Below are positions 1 to 5,293 of a stretch of 6,094 nt of DNA, in pieces. The stretch covers positions 1 through 6,094 of the forward strand of contig JANLHE010000097.1 of the NCBI GenBank assembly GCA_024653875.1, read 5' to 3'. Source of the stretch: Acidobacteriota bacterium (lineage in GTDB: Bacteria; Acidobacteriota; Vicinamibacteria; Vicinamibacterales; SCN-69-37). Each line of letters starts with the position of its first letter. Positions within the stretch are counted from its first letter, which is position 1. Made by a program: the position numbers and the translations under genes. The notes beneath the pieces were generated by a model, which saw only the letters and a program-made list of their open reading frames with translations, had not been told where the DNA came from and did no database searches.

Positions 1-238
1 TGTTGGCGCTGATGAAACAGCCCCGGCCGGCCTCGGTTTCGATCACGCCCTGACTCTCAAGCTCCGTGTAGGCCTTCGCGACGGTGTTGCGGTTCAGGCG
101 GAGCTCTTCGGCCAGCGGCCGGATGGACGGCAACGAATCACCTGCCTTGGCCGCGCCGGACGCCACGGCGGCTTTGACCTGGTCCACGACCTGGAGATAC
201 ACCGGCTTGCCGGATTTGAAGTTCAGTTCGAACCGCAT
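1..238 (-). CDS. GntR-family (YtrA-like) transcriptional regulator, 3' part cut off by the window edge
   Basis: Translating the minus strand from the ATG at 238 gives 79 residues (starting MRFELNFKSGKPVYLQVVDQ) that run off the window at position 1 without a stop. Residues 11-20 carry the 'GKPVYLQVVDQ' opening typical of GntR proteins. Residues 33-77 form the winged helix-turn-helix: GDSLPSIRPLAEEL, then the recognition helix around NRNTVAKAYTELES, then the wing VIETEAGRGCFIS. The helix-turn-helix begins almost at the N-terminus, as in the short YtrA subfamily (usually about 120-130 residues, often autoregulating an ABC-transporter operon), so some 40-50 residues are probably missing. A longer GntR subfamily with a large effector domain cannot be excluded because the C-terminus is not visible. 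Only a weak GAAAG stands before the ATG. A perfect palindrome begins 6 bases upstream of the start and suggests autorepression. The partner genes would lie to the left of the window. Confidence 0.9.
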   Translation of the reverse strand, partial: MRFELNFKSGKPVYLQVVDQVKAAVASGAAKAGDSLPSIRPLAEELRLNRNTVAKAYTELESQGVIETEAGRGCFISAN

Positions 239-244
239 GGCTTT

Positions 245-266
245 CTGTCATAGGACACTATGACAG
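245..266. promoter_or_regulatory. Inverted-repeat operator, probably for the GntR/YtrA regulator
   Basis: CTGTCATAG (245-253) and CTATGACAG (258-266) are perfect 9-base reverse complements separated by 4 bases. The site lies immediately upstream of the minus-strand regulator start at 238, where a dimeric GntR repressor would block its own transcription. Known YtrA-type operators are palindromes of similar length. Assigning this one to the adjacent gene is inference. It is about 75 bases from the vapB -10 box, so direct control of the divergent toxin-antitoxin operon is less likely. Confidence 0.7.
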
Positions 267-338
267 TGTGCTTCGCGTGTCAAGACGGGGTCGGGGGCGG
301 GCATCAGGATTGGATGAGGCTGGCGGTACACCGACATA

Positions 339-347
339 TGGTAAAAT
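339..347 (+). promoter_or_regulatory. Extended -10 promoter of the first vapBC module
   Basis: TGgTAAAAT (339-347) matches an extended -10 (TGnTAnnnT) and lies in a short AT-rich island inside GC-rich DNA. Only 7 bases separate it from the vapB ATG at 355. Transcription would therefore start at or next to the start codon, giving a leaderless mRNA, which fits the absence of a Shine-Dalgarno sequence. No convincing -35 was seen. TATGG pentamers at 337-341 and 349-353 flank the box and could be antitoxin half-sites. Confidence 0.5.
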
Positions 348-354
348 GTATGGC

Positions 355-594
355 ATGGAGAAGACGACTGTGTATCTGCCGAAGGAGTTGAAAGCCTCGC
401 TGCAGCGCGCCGCGCGGGTCACGGGCACGAGCGAGGCCGCCTTGATTCGACAGGCGATCGCCCAGATGACCAGCGAGGTGCCGGCATCACGCCCGACGTT
501 GCCGCTGTTCACCAGTGGTCAGCCTGACTTGGCCGAGCGCGTCGACGCCCTCCTGAAGGGGGATGCGACAGCGCCGGCGTTCGGCGAGCGCTGA
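355..594 (+). CDS. vapB: VapB-type antitoxin, ribbon-helix-helix (CopG/Arc fold)
   Basis: This 79-residue protein is the antitoxin of the first module. It should bind and neutralise the PIN toxin encoded just downstream and, as a dimer, repress their shared promoter. Residues 2-10 (EKTTVYLPK) form the DNA-reading beta strand. Residues 11-22 and 25-38 form the two helices of a ribbon-helix-helix, with the turn at TGTSEAALIRQAI. Residues 56-79 (beginning QPDLAERVDALL) are the likely toxin-wrapping tail. The frame is open further upstream to an ATG at 268 and contains another ATG at 346. I chose 355 because the RHH strand begins right there and the -10 box lies 7 bases before it; the 268 start would place the promoter inside the gene. 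The stop is one base before the toxin ATG, giving tight translational coupling. Confidence 0.85.
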   Translation: MEKTTVYLPKELKASLQRAARVTGTSEAALIRQAIAQMTSEVPASRPTLPLFTSGQPDLAERVDALLKGDATAPAFGER

Positions 595-595
595 C

Positions 596-1006
596 ATGTT
601 GTTGCTCGACACCAGCGGTCTGCTGGCGGCGGTCGATGCCAGCCAGGCCAGACACGCGGACTGTGCGGCCGTGATCACGGGGAAGCCCGGGCCCTTTCTG
701 TTATCTTCGTTCGTACTTGCGGAACTCGACTATCTTCTCGGCACTCGCGTCGGCGCGCCTGCCCAGCAGGCCATGCTCGCTGAGGTCGTGCGTGGGGCCT
801 ATCGACTCGAGTCGTTTGAGGCGGCCGATGTCGAGGTGGCCCAGCGCGTCATCGCGAAATATCGCGATCTGCAGATCGGGTTGGCCGATGCGTCGCTGGT
901 GGTGCTTGCGGCCAGGCACCGCGTCCGGGACATCCTCACGCTCGACCGCCGGCACTTCGATGTGATTCGCCCACTGACGGGACGCGCCTTCAGGCTCTGG
1001 CCATAA
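596..1006 (+). CDS. vapC: VapC-type toxin, PIN-domain ribonuclease (module 1)
   Basis: This 136-residue protein has the full PIN-domain pattern, a Mg-dependent RNase fold whose toxin members cleave tRNA, rRNA or mRNA and stop growth. The acidic site is complete: D5 in MLLLDTSGL, E43 in SFVLAELDYLL, D98 in GLADASLVVLA, and D117 in ILTLDRRHF. The order and spacing match VapC. The frame is open upstream to 563, but the ATG at 596 is preferred because it puts the first catalytic Asp at residue 5 and lies one base after the vapB stop. No strong ribosome site is visible, so translation probably depends on coupling to vapB. The RNA target cannot be read from sequence. All catalytic residues are present, so the toxin looks intact. 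Confidence 0.9.
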   Translation: MLLLDTSGLLAAVDASQARHADCAAVITGKPGPFLLSSFVLAELDYLLGTRVGAPAQQAMLAEVVRGAYRLESFEAADVEVAQRVIAKYRDLQIGLADASLVVLAARHRVRDILTLDRRHFDVIRPLTGRAFRLWP

Positions 1007-1051
1007 GGGCGAACATTATGCAAGCGTTATGGTAGTATGGTTTCGTTATGG
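1001..1051. repeat. Cluster of TATGG/CCATA pentamers around the second vapBC promoter
   Basis: TATGG occurs at 1028-1032, 1036-1040 and 1047-1051, and the inverse CCATA at 1001-1005. CGTTATGG is repeated exactly at 1025-1032 and 1044-1051. This A/T-rich stretch surrounds the -10 box of the second module and ends in the vapB start. RHH antitoxins bind short repeated half-sites, so an operator is plausible. The pentamer is short, and the link to binding is inference. Confidence 0.4.
1030..1038 (+). promoter_or_regulatory. Extended -10 promoter of the second vapBC module
   Basis: TGgTAGTAT (1030-1038) is an extended -10 lying 9 bases before the ATG at 1048. This is nearly the same design as the promoter of the first module (TATGGTA followed by an A/T tract and ATG). 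No Shine-Dalgarno fits between box and start, which suggests a leaderless transcript. It lies in the 41-bp gap after the first vapC, so the second module can be expressed independently, though read-through is also possible. Confidence 0.5.
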
Positions 1052-1329
1052 CACGCGCGACGTTTTCACTGGATGACGCCACGATCGCCGAGATCCGCCG
1101 CACGGCCGCGCGGTTGCGCAAGCCGCAGAGCCATGTGGTGCGGGACGCGGTGGCGGATTATGCGGCCCGGACGGACCGCTTGAGCGAGCGGGAGAGGCAG
1201 CACATGATGGACGTCCTCGAGCGCCTGCGCGATGCCAAGCCGACGCGGCCGGCGGCAGAGGTGGACGCGGAACTGAAGACCATTCGCTCCGCGCGGCGCA
1301 CCGGCGGACGCCGGCACCAGTCCGCATGA
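1048..1329 (+). CDS. vapB: VapB-type antitoxin, ribbon-helix-helix (module 2)
   Basis: This 93-residue protein is the antitoxin partner of the following PIN toxin. Residues 2-9 (ARATFSLD) form the RHH beta strand and residues 10-41 the two helices, with the second around SHVVRDAVADYAAR. Residues 42-93 form a charged, probably partly disordered, Arg-rich tail that would contact the toxin. It is only distantly similar to the antitoxin at 355-594, so the two modules are not a recent duplication. Its stop overlaps the toxin ATG (ATGA at 1326-1329). The ATG at 1048 is the natural start: it opens the RHH strand directly and follows the -10 box by 9 bases. Likely autoregulatory together with VapC. 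The assignment as RHH antitoxin is firm from fold pattern and context, not from a database match. Confidence 0.87.
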   Translation: MARATFSLDDATIAEIRRTAARLRKPQSHVVRDAVADYAARTDRLSERERQHMMDVLERLRDAKPTRPAAEVDAELKTIRSARRTGGRRHQSA

Positions 1330-1700
1330 TCATTCACGTCGACACGTCGGCGCTCGTCGATGCGCTCACCGGTCCCCGGCGCTCGCTCGAGACCCTGATT
1401 TCACTGACGGATCAGGGGCATCGCCTGGCGATCTCGACGATCGTCCTGTATGAGTGGTTGCGCGGACCCCGGAGCCGGGCCGACCTCGCGGCGCAGGAAG
1501 CCCTGTTCCCATCGGAGAGTGCGTTCGGATTCGGTCCGGCCGAAGCGGCCATCGCTGCCCGGATCTACAAGCACGTGGGGCGGCCTCGAGGGCGTGAGGT
1601 TGATCTTGCGGTGGCAGCCTGCGCACTCGCCGGTGGCGCCGCGATCTGGACGCTGAATCCCACCGATTTCCGCGACGTTCCTGACCTGCGTATTGTCTGA
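1326..1700 (+). CDS. vapC: VapC-type toxin, PIN-domain ribonuclease (module 2)
   Basis: This 124-residue PIN-domain protein is a predicted Mg-dependent RNase toxin. The acidic residues are D6 in IIHVDTSAL, E43 in TIVLYEWLRG, D93 in REVDLAVAACAL, and D114 within WTLNPTDF. The NPTDF form is the common PIN variant of the fourth site, whereas the first toxin has LDRRHF. The two toxins therefore belong to different VapC subgroups and may hit different RNAs. The gene overlaps its antitoxin by an ATGA junction, so translation is presumably by re-initiation. It ends 24 bases before the convergent CPBP gene. All catalytic positions are present. The target RNA is not predictable. Confidence 0.9.
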   Translation: MIIHVDTSALVDALTGPRRSLETLISLTDQGHRLAISTIVLYEWLRGPRSRADLAAQEALFPSESAFGFGPAEAAIAARIYKHVGRPRGREVDLAVAACALAGGAAIWTLNPTDFRDVPDLRIV

Positions 1701-1711
1701 GCCGCGGAGCC

Positions 1712-1734
1712 GGCGCATGCGAGGTCAATGCGCC
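1712..1734. terminator. Possible hairpin between the convergent vapC and CPBP genes
   Basis: GGCGCAT (1712-1718) and ATGCGCC (1728-1734) form a perfect 7-bp stem with a 9-base loop at the convergent junction, overlapping the CPBP stop at 1725-1727. No U-tract follows on either strand, so this is not a standard intrinsic terminator. It could still act as a transcript end or 3' stabiliser. Weak evidence. Confidence 0.3.
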
Positions 1735-2492
1735 AGCAGCCTGGCCACGCCGACGCCCGCCGGGTGACCCCGATCCGGCGTGAGGCGCCACGTGACCGCC
1801 GCCGCGATGACGAGCGCGAGGCCATGAGTGAGTGAGGCCACCGGCGAGAGGACGGCCAGCGGGGCGATGTCCCACCAGAAGTTCACGGCGGCGTGCAGCG
1901 CGATGGCCGGCCAGAGACTCTGCCATCGCCAGGTCATCCACGCGAAGAGGCAGCCGCCGGCAACGGTCGCAAGCGTCGGCGGCGCGATCCGGGTGATGTT
2001 GGCCGCGAGGTTCTCGCGCAGCACCGCGGTGACCAGCACCTCGTCCAGATTGTTGTGGTGCGCCAGCGCGAAGACGATGGCGCTGCCCAAGGCCGCCCAG
2101 AGCACCGACCACCCCGCTCGCCGCTGCAGCTGATGAAACAGGAAACCGCGGTAGAGGACTTCCTCGGCGAAGGGGCCTAGCAGCACCGCCCCGGCGAGCG
2201 AGGCAGGATCAAAGGAAAAGGGCGACACCGCGAGAAACGCGGCCATGGGCAGGGTCGCCGCCGCTGCGAACGCCATCCCGCGCCACGCAGGCTGAGTGAG
2301 GCCAAGCTCGCGCGATGCCTCACGCCACGACTGGCGCCGCAACGCCATCACCAGACACAGCGTGGGTATCACCCACAGCCCGATCTTCACCGCACCGTCC
2401 ACCCACTCGGGCAGGCGCCAGTACCAGGGCTGCTCGATGGAGAACCAGAACGCCCGTGTGGCCGCGTAGACGAACACAATCGGCAGGATCAT
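1725..2492 (-). CDS. CPBP-family intramembrane metalloprotease (Abi/Rce1-like)
   Basis: This 255-residue integral membrane protein carries the three signatures of the CPBP (CAAX protease and bacteriocin-processing) family: EEVLYRG at residues 110-116 (E110, E111, R115), FALAH at 141-145 (H145), and HAAVN at 200-204 (H200, N204). These form the glutamate/histidine site of Rce1-type proteases. Hydrophobic segments lie near residues 1-17, 35-51, 73-90, 98-109, 130-146, 193-206 and 222-240, so the active site would be within the cytoplasmic membrane. The length is normal for the family. It starts 13 bases after the stop of the MutS-like gene on the same strand, so the two are almost certainly co-transcribed. 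No strong Shine-Dalgarno was seen. Bacterial members have been tied to bacteriocin immunity, peptide maturation and sigma/anti-sigma processing, but the substrate here is unknown. No broken motif was seen. Confidence 0.92.
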   Translation of the reverse strand: MILPIVFVYAATRAFWFSIEQPWYWRLPEWVDGAVKIGLWVIPTLCLVMALRRQSWREASRELGLTQPAWRGMAFAAAATLPMAAFLAVSPFSFDPASLAGAVLLGPFAEEVLYRGFLFHQLQRRAGWSVLWAALGSAIVFALAHHNNLDEVLVTAVLRENLAANITRIAPPTLATVAGGCLFAWMTWRWQSLWPAIALHAAVNFWWDIAPLAVLSPVASLTHGLALVIAAAVTWRLTPDRGHPAGVGVARLLAH

Positions 2493-2505
2493 GGCTGCGG
2501 TTGGA

Positions 2506-4272
2506 TCATACGGTGTCCACGTCGAGTCCGATCGATCGCATCAGCGCCAGCGCGTTGCTGGTTCGGACGGGCCCCTGGCGCAGCACGTAGTCAAACGCGA
2601 GCGATCCCCCGTCAAACGCATCGGCAAAATGGACGTTGGCGGCCTGTGGGGACCACCCGTCGGCGATCTCCCCGAGCGCCAGGTCGTGCGTGGTGGCCAG
2701 ACCGATGGCGCCCAGACCCGTCAAGCCGCGCAGCAACCCCTCCGCGCCCTGCCGCCGGTCATGCGAGTTCGTCCCGCCCAGGACCTCATCCAGCAGGAAG
2801 AGCGTGGCGCCCGCGTGCGCCCGCGCCAGGTCGACGATGTGCTTCAGCCGCAGAATCTCCGCGTAGAACCGCGAGTGTCCTTCCTGCAGCGAGTCCAGCA
2901 CGCGAATCGACGCGCCGACGGCGAGCGGCGCGAGCCGGAACGACGAGGCGCGCACCGGCGCGCCCATCTGCGCCAGCACCACGTTGACCCCCAGCGCCCG
3001 CAGGAACGTGCTCTTGCCGGACATGTTCGAGCCGGACACGATGAGGAGCGACGGCGCGGCCTGGCCGAGGCTGATGCCGTTGGCGACCGCGGTCGCGGGC
3101 AGCAGCGGGTGGGCAAGGTCTGTCGTCCGCAGATGCGCGGGCGGCGCCGCCAGTTCCGCGAACACATAGGCGGGATGCTCCGCCGCGTATCCCGCCAGTG
3201 CGGACAACGCGTCGAACTCGGCCACCGCCTCCAGCCACTGTGGCACCTGATGGCCGTGCCGGGTGCGCCAGCGCTCGATGGAAAACGCCATCTGCGTGGT
3301 CCACATCAGGAGCGCGGCCACGGGCGCGAAGATCACGTTGCTCCTCGACGAGAGCAACGCCACCAGCTGCGCGAGCGTGCCAATCGCGGCCGATGCCGAT
3401 CCGCGGTCACCGGCCAGGCGCGTGCGCAGGTCCACCAGGCGCGCGGCCGAGTCCGTGCGGCCCTCCAGCACGCGCGCCACGCCCACGATCACATCCAGAT
3501 CGCGCGATGCCCTCTGCACGGCCTCGGTGACTTGCAGGACCTTCGCCCGCAGCGCCAGCGCGACCATGCCTGCCAGCAGCGCGGCGCCCAGCACGAGCAT
3601 TCCGGGCGCGCCCTGCGTGGTCCCGATCGTCGCGGCCACCAGCAGGATCGGCGCCGCGCGCACCGCGACCTCCGCGATCGGGCCCGGCATCAGGCGGGTG
3701 GCGCGTGCCCAGGTCGCCAGATGGGACGCGTCCACGCCCGGGCGCATCTGGTCGCCTTCCACGCTCAGGTGCTCGCGCACGTCCAGGTCCGGCATCAGCT
3801 CGCGGACGGCCTCCTGTCGCGCGCGAATCTCGTCGGGCGCGGCAGGCGCCAGCAGCCAGCGCGCCAGCGTGGCGCGCCCGCCCTCGGTCCGGCACGTGGC
3901 CAGCAGTTCGAAGAGACTGCCGTGGCCGAACAGGTCGAGGTCGGCGGCATACAGGTGCTGCGTGGGCAGGAAGCGATCGCCGGCGTCCCCCTGGCCCATC
4001 CAGCGATGCTCCAGACGCGCGATGCCGCGCTCGTAGAAGTCGACCGCCGACCGCGCGCGATCGCGGGCGTTGATCAGGCGGCCGTGTCCGACGGCGATGA
4101 CGGCAAACAGCACCACCAACGAGGCCAGCGTCTTCCACGGGGCGAGGCCCAGCGCGATGAGCAGCGCGACGCCGGCCAGGCCCAAAGCGAGCCGCACCAT
4201 GGCGATGCGCGCATGCTGGCGTTCCATGCGGGCGAGGGCCTCGCGGCGCGCGGCCAGGCGGTCGGTATACAC
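2506..4272 (-). CDS. Membrane-associated MutS-family ATPase without the mismatch-recognition domain
   Basis: This 588-residue protein has a MutS-type C-terminal ATPase: Walker A GSNMSGKST (414-422, K420), the SLQEGHSRFYAEI segment (461-473), Walker B LFLLDE (491-496), GTNSHDR (500-506) and the TTHD switch (527-530). The DLAHPLL stretch (385-391) precedes Walker A, as in MutS proteins. The N-terminal mismatch-binding domain is absent. Instead there are hydrophobic segments at about 26-44 and 48-62, a second pair at 204-218 and 223-241, and possibly one at 312-328. It is shorter than MutS or MutS2 (about 800-850) and shows no Smr nuclease domain. Such proteins are commonly labelled DNA mismatch repair protein, but a repair role is not supported here. 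It may be an ATP-driven clamp at the membrane. The start is GTG at 4272 (an ATG at residue 16 is the alternative), and a TAAGCT -10 lies 7 bases upstream. The CPBP protease follows 13 bases after the stop. Confidence 0.88.
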   Translation of the reverse strand: MYTDRLAARREALARMERQHARIAMVRLALGLAGVALLIALGLAPWKTLASLVVLFAVIAVGHGRLINARDRARSAVDFYERGIARLEHRWMGQGDAGDRFLPTQHLYAADLDLFGHGSLFELLATCRTEGGRATLARWLLAPAAPDEIRARQEAVRELMPDLDVREHLSVEGDQMRPGVDASHLATWARATRLMPGPIAEVAVRAAPILLVAATIGTTQGAPGMLVLGAALLAGMVALALRAKVLQVTEAVQRASRDLDVIVGVARVLEGRTDSAARLVDLRTRLAGDRGSASAAIGTLAQLVALLSSRSNVIFAPVAALLMWTTQMAFSIERWRTRHGHQVPQWLEAVAEFDALSALAGYAAEHPAYVFAELAAPPAHLRTTDLAHPLLPATAVANGISLGQAAPSLLIVSGSNMSGKSTFLRALGVNVVLAQMGAPVRASSFRLAPLAVGASIRVLDSLQEGHSRFYAEILRLKHIVDLARAHAGATLFLLDEVLGGTNSHDRRQGAEGLLRGLTGLGAIGLATTHDLALGEIADGWSPQAANVHFADAFDGGSLAFDYVLRQGPVRTSNALALMRSIGLDVDTV

Positions 4273-4279
4273 GTGGTCT

Positions 4280-4285
4280 AGCTTA
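4280..4285 (-). promoter_or_regulatory. Possible -10 box of the MutS-like/CPBP operon
   Basis: On the minus strand TAAGCT (4285 to 4280) ends 7 bases before the GTG start at 4272. This is the same TAnnnT-to-start spacing as the two vapBC promoters and would again give a leaderless mRNA. No good -35 was found, and TAnnnT is a loose pattern. It lies in the 76-bp divergent gap shared with ctaA. Confidence 0.3.
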
Positions 4286-4337
4286 CCGGGTCAACGGGCC
4301 TGGTGTATCGGCGCCGGAAGTGGGCGATGATTTGAGA

Positions 4338-4343
4338 CGGAGG
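4338..4343 (+). promoter_or_regulatory. Shine-Dalgarno sequence of ctaA
   Basis: CGGAGG stands 5 bases before the ATG at 4349. It is the only strong ribosome site in the window, fixes the ctaA start, and contrasts with the leaderless-looking starts of the other transcription units. Confidence 0.75.
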
Positions 4344-4348
4344 CATCG

Positions 4349-5293
4349 ATGTCGTCCGATCGTGTTCGCGCGTTTCTGAAGTTCGGCTGGGTCGCCCTGG
4401 GGCTGACGGTGCTGGTGATTGTCTGGGGCGGCGTGGTGCGCGCCACCGGATCGGGCGCCGGGTGCGGCAGCCACTGGCCGTTGTGCAACGGCGACGTGGT
4501 GCCGCTCGCGCCCACCGTGGGCACCATCATCGAGTTCGTGCACCGGCTCACCAGCGGCGCGGTCATGCTGCTGGCCGTGGGCTTGTGGGTGCTGGCGCGC
4601 CGTACGTTTCCCGCCGGACATCCGGCCCGCCGCTGGGCGTTCATCACGCTGATCTTCATGCTGATCGAAGCCGCCGTCGGGGCCGGGATCGTGTTGCTTC
4701 GCCTGGTGGAAGACAACGCGTCGGCGCTGCGCGCCGGCTATGTGGGCGGACACCTGGTCAACACGTTGCTGCTGGTCGGCGCGATGACCACCACGCTCTG
4801 GGCCGCACGCCCGTCGCACGTCGATGCCGTGGCCGCACCGCGGTCGCGCGGGTCCGCCACGGGCTTCGCCGTGGTGATGCTGGCGATGTTCGTCATCGCC
4901 GCCACCGGCGCCATCGTCGCGCTCGGCGACACGCTGTTTCCGCACGCGTCGCTGGCCGAAGGGATCGCGGCGGACCTCGATCCCACGGCGCACTTCCTGA
5001 TTCGCCTGCGCATCTGGCATCCGCTGCTGGCCGCATCAGTGGGCCTGTATCTGTTCTGGCTGGCGTGGCGCGACCCGGTGTTTGCCGGCGAGGCGCAGGC
5101 CACCCCCCGCCAGCTCGTCTTGATGCTGGTCGTGGGCCAGTGCGCGCTGGGCGTCATCAACCTCTTGCTGCTGGCGCCGCTCGCGCTGCAGATGGCGCAT
5201 TTACTTGTCTCGAACTTGTTGTGGATTCCATTGGTCTGGGCTTGGAGGACTTCGAGAATGAGGCAACGGGGCAATGAGGCAATGAGGCAATGA
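4349..5293 (+). CDS. ctaA: Heme A synthase (CtaA/COX15)
   Basis: This 314-residue membrane enzyme oxidises the C8 methyl of heme O to a formyl group, giving heme A for aa3-type cytochrome oxidase. Eight transmembrane helices are apparent in two similar halves. The N-half has GGVVRATGSGAGCG (27-40) and the EFVHR motif (62-66) with catalytic E62 and heme ligand H65. The other ligands are H135 (GGHLVNT), H224 (RIWHPLL) and H284 (QMAHLL). C39 and C46 in the first outer loop could form the known disulfide. The matching loop of the second half (about 193-218) has no Cys, unlike the two-disulfide Bacillus enzyme. A good Shine-Dalgarno fixes the start. The last residues (RMRQRGNEAMRQ) are encoded by an 8-bp tandem repeat and look non-native. 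The stop overlaps the next gene's ATG. The usual partners ctaB and the oxidase subunits are not in the window. Confidence 0.95.
   Translation: MSSDRVRAFLKFGWVALGLTVLVIVWGGVVRATGSGAGCGSHWPLCNGDVVPLAPTVGTIIEFVHRLTSGAVMLLAVGLWVLARRTFPAGHPARRWAFITLIFMLIEAAVGAGIVLLRLVEDNASALRAGYVGGHLVNTLLLVGAMTTTLWAARPSHVDAVAAPRSRGSATGFAVVMLAMFVIAATGAIVALGDTLFPHASLAEGIAADLDPTAHFLIRLRIWHPLLAASVGLYLFWLAWRDPVFAGEAQATPRQLVLMLVVGQCALGVINLLLLAPLALQMAHLLVSNLLWIPLVWAWRTSRMRQRGNEAMRQ
5257..5293 (+). repeat. 8-bp tandem repeat (AATGAGGC) spanning the ctaA-kinase junction
   Basis: AATGAGGC occurs at 5257-5264, 5273-5280 and 5281-5288. A degenerate copy, AACGGGGC, lies at 5265-5272, and a partial copy (AATGA) at 5289-5293. 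Each intact unit carries an ATG, a TGA and a GAGG ribosome-site core. Because 8 is not a multiple of 3, the TGAs fall in successive frames. The last partial unit supplies both the ctaA stop (5291-5293) and the kinase ATG (5290-5292). The GAGG at 5276-5279 lies 10 bases, and that at 5284-5287 two bases, before this ATG. Confidence 0.9.

Noticed and set aside
268..354. A longer antitoxin starting at ATG 268
   Set aside because: It would add 29 residues with no RHH character before the conserved strand, place the -10 box inside the gene, and begin next to the GntR operator.
563..595. A longer VapC start at 563, overlapping vapB
   Set aside because: It would put 11 Arg/Ser-rich residues ahead of the first PIN strand. 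The start at 596 places the catalytic Asp at residue 5, as expected.
1366..2112. A 248-codon minus-strand open frame overlapping vapC and the CPBP gene
   Set aside because: It is out of frame with the CPBP gene, has Arg/Gly/Ala-rich low-complexity composition, and conflicts with two genes that have clear motifs.
2491..4281. A 596-codon open frame on the plus strand opposite the MutS-like gene
   Set aside because: It mirrors the minus-strand gene almost end to end. Its product is Arg/Gln/His-rich with no recognisable motif, while the minus strand has the full MutS ATPase motif set. High GC explains the open antisense frame.
4283..5020. A 245-codon minus-strand open frame across ctaA (and a 309-codon one at 4738-5667)
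   Set aside because: Both are antisense to ctaA and the kinase, have low-complexity composition and no domain pattern. They are GC-driven shadows.
5257..5293. The short tandem repeat as a CRISPR array or attachment site
   Set aside because: Units are 8 bp with no spacers, no cas genes and no integrase nearby. It is a simple tandem repeat.
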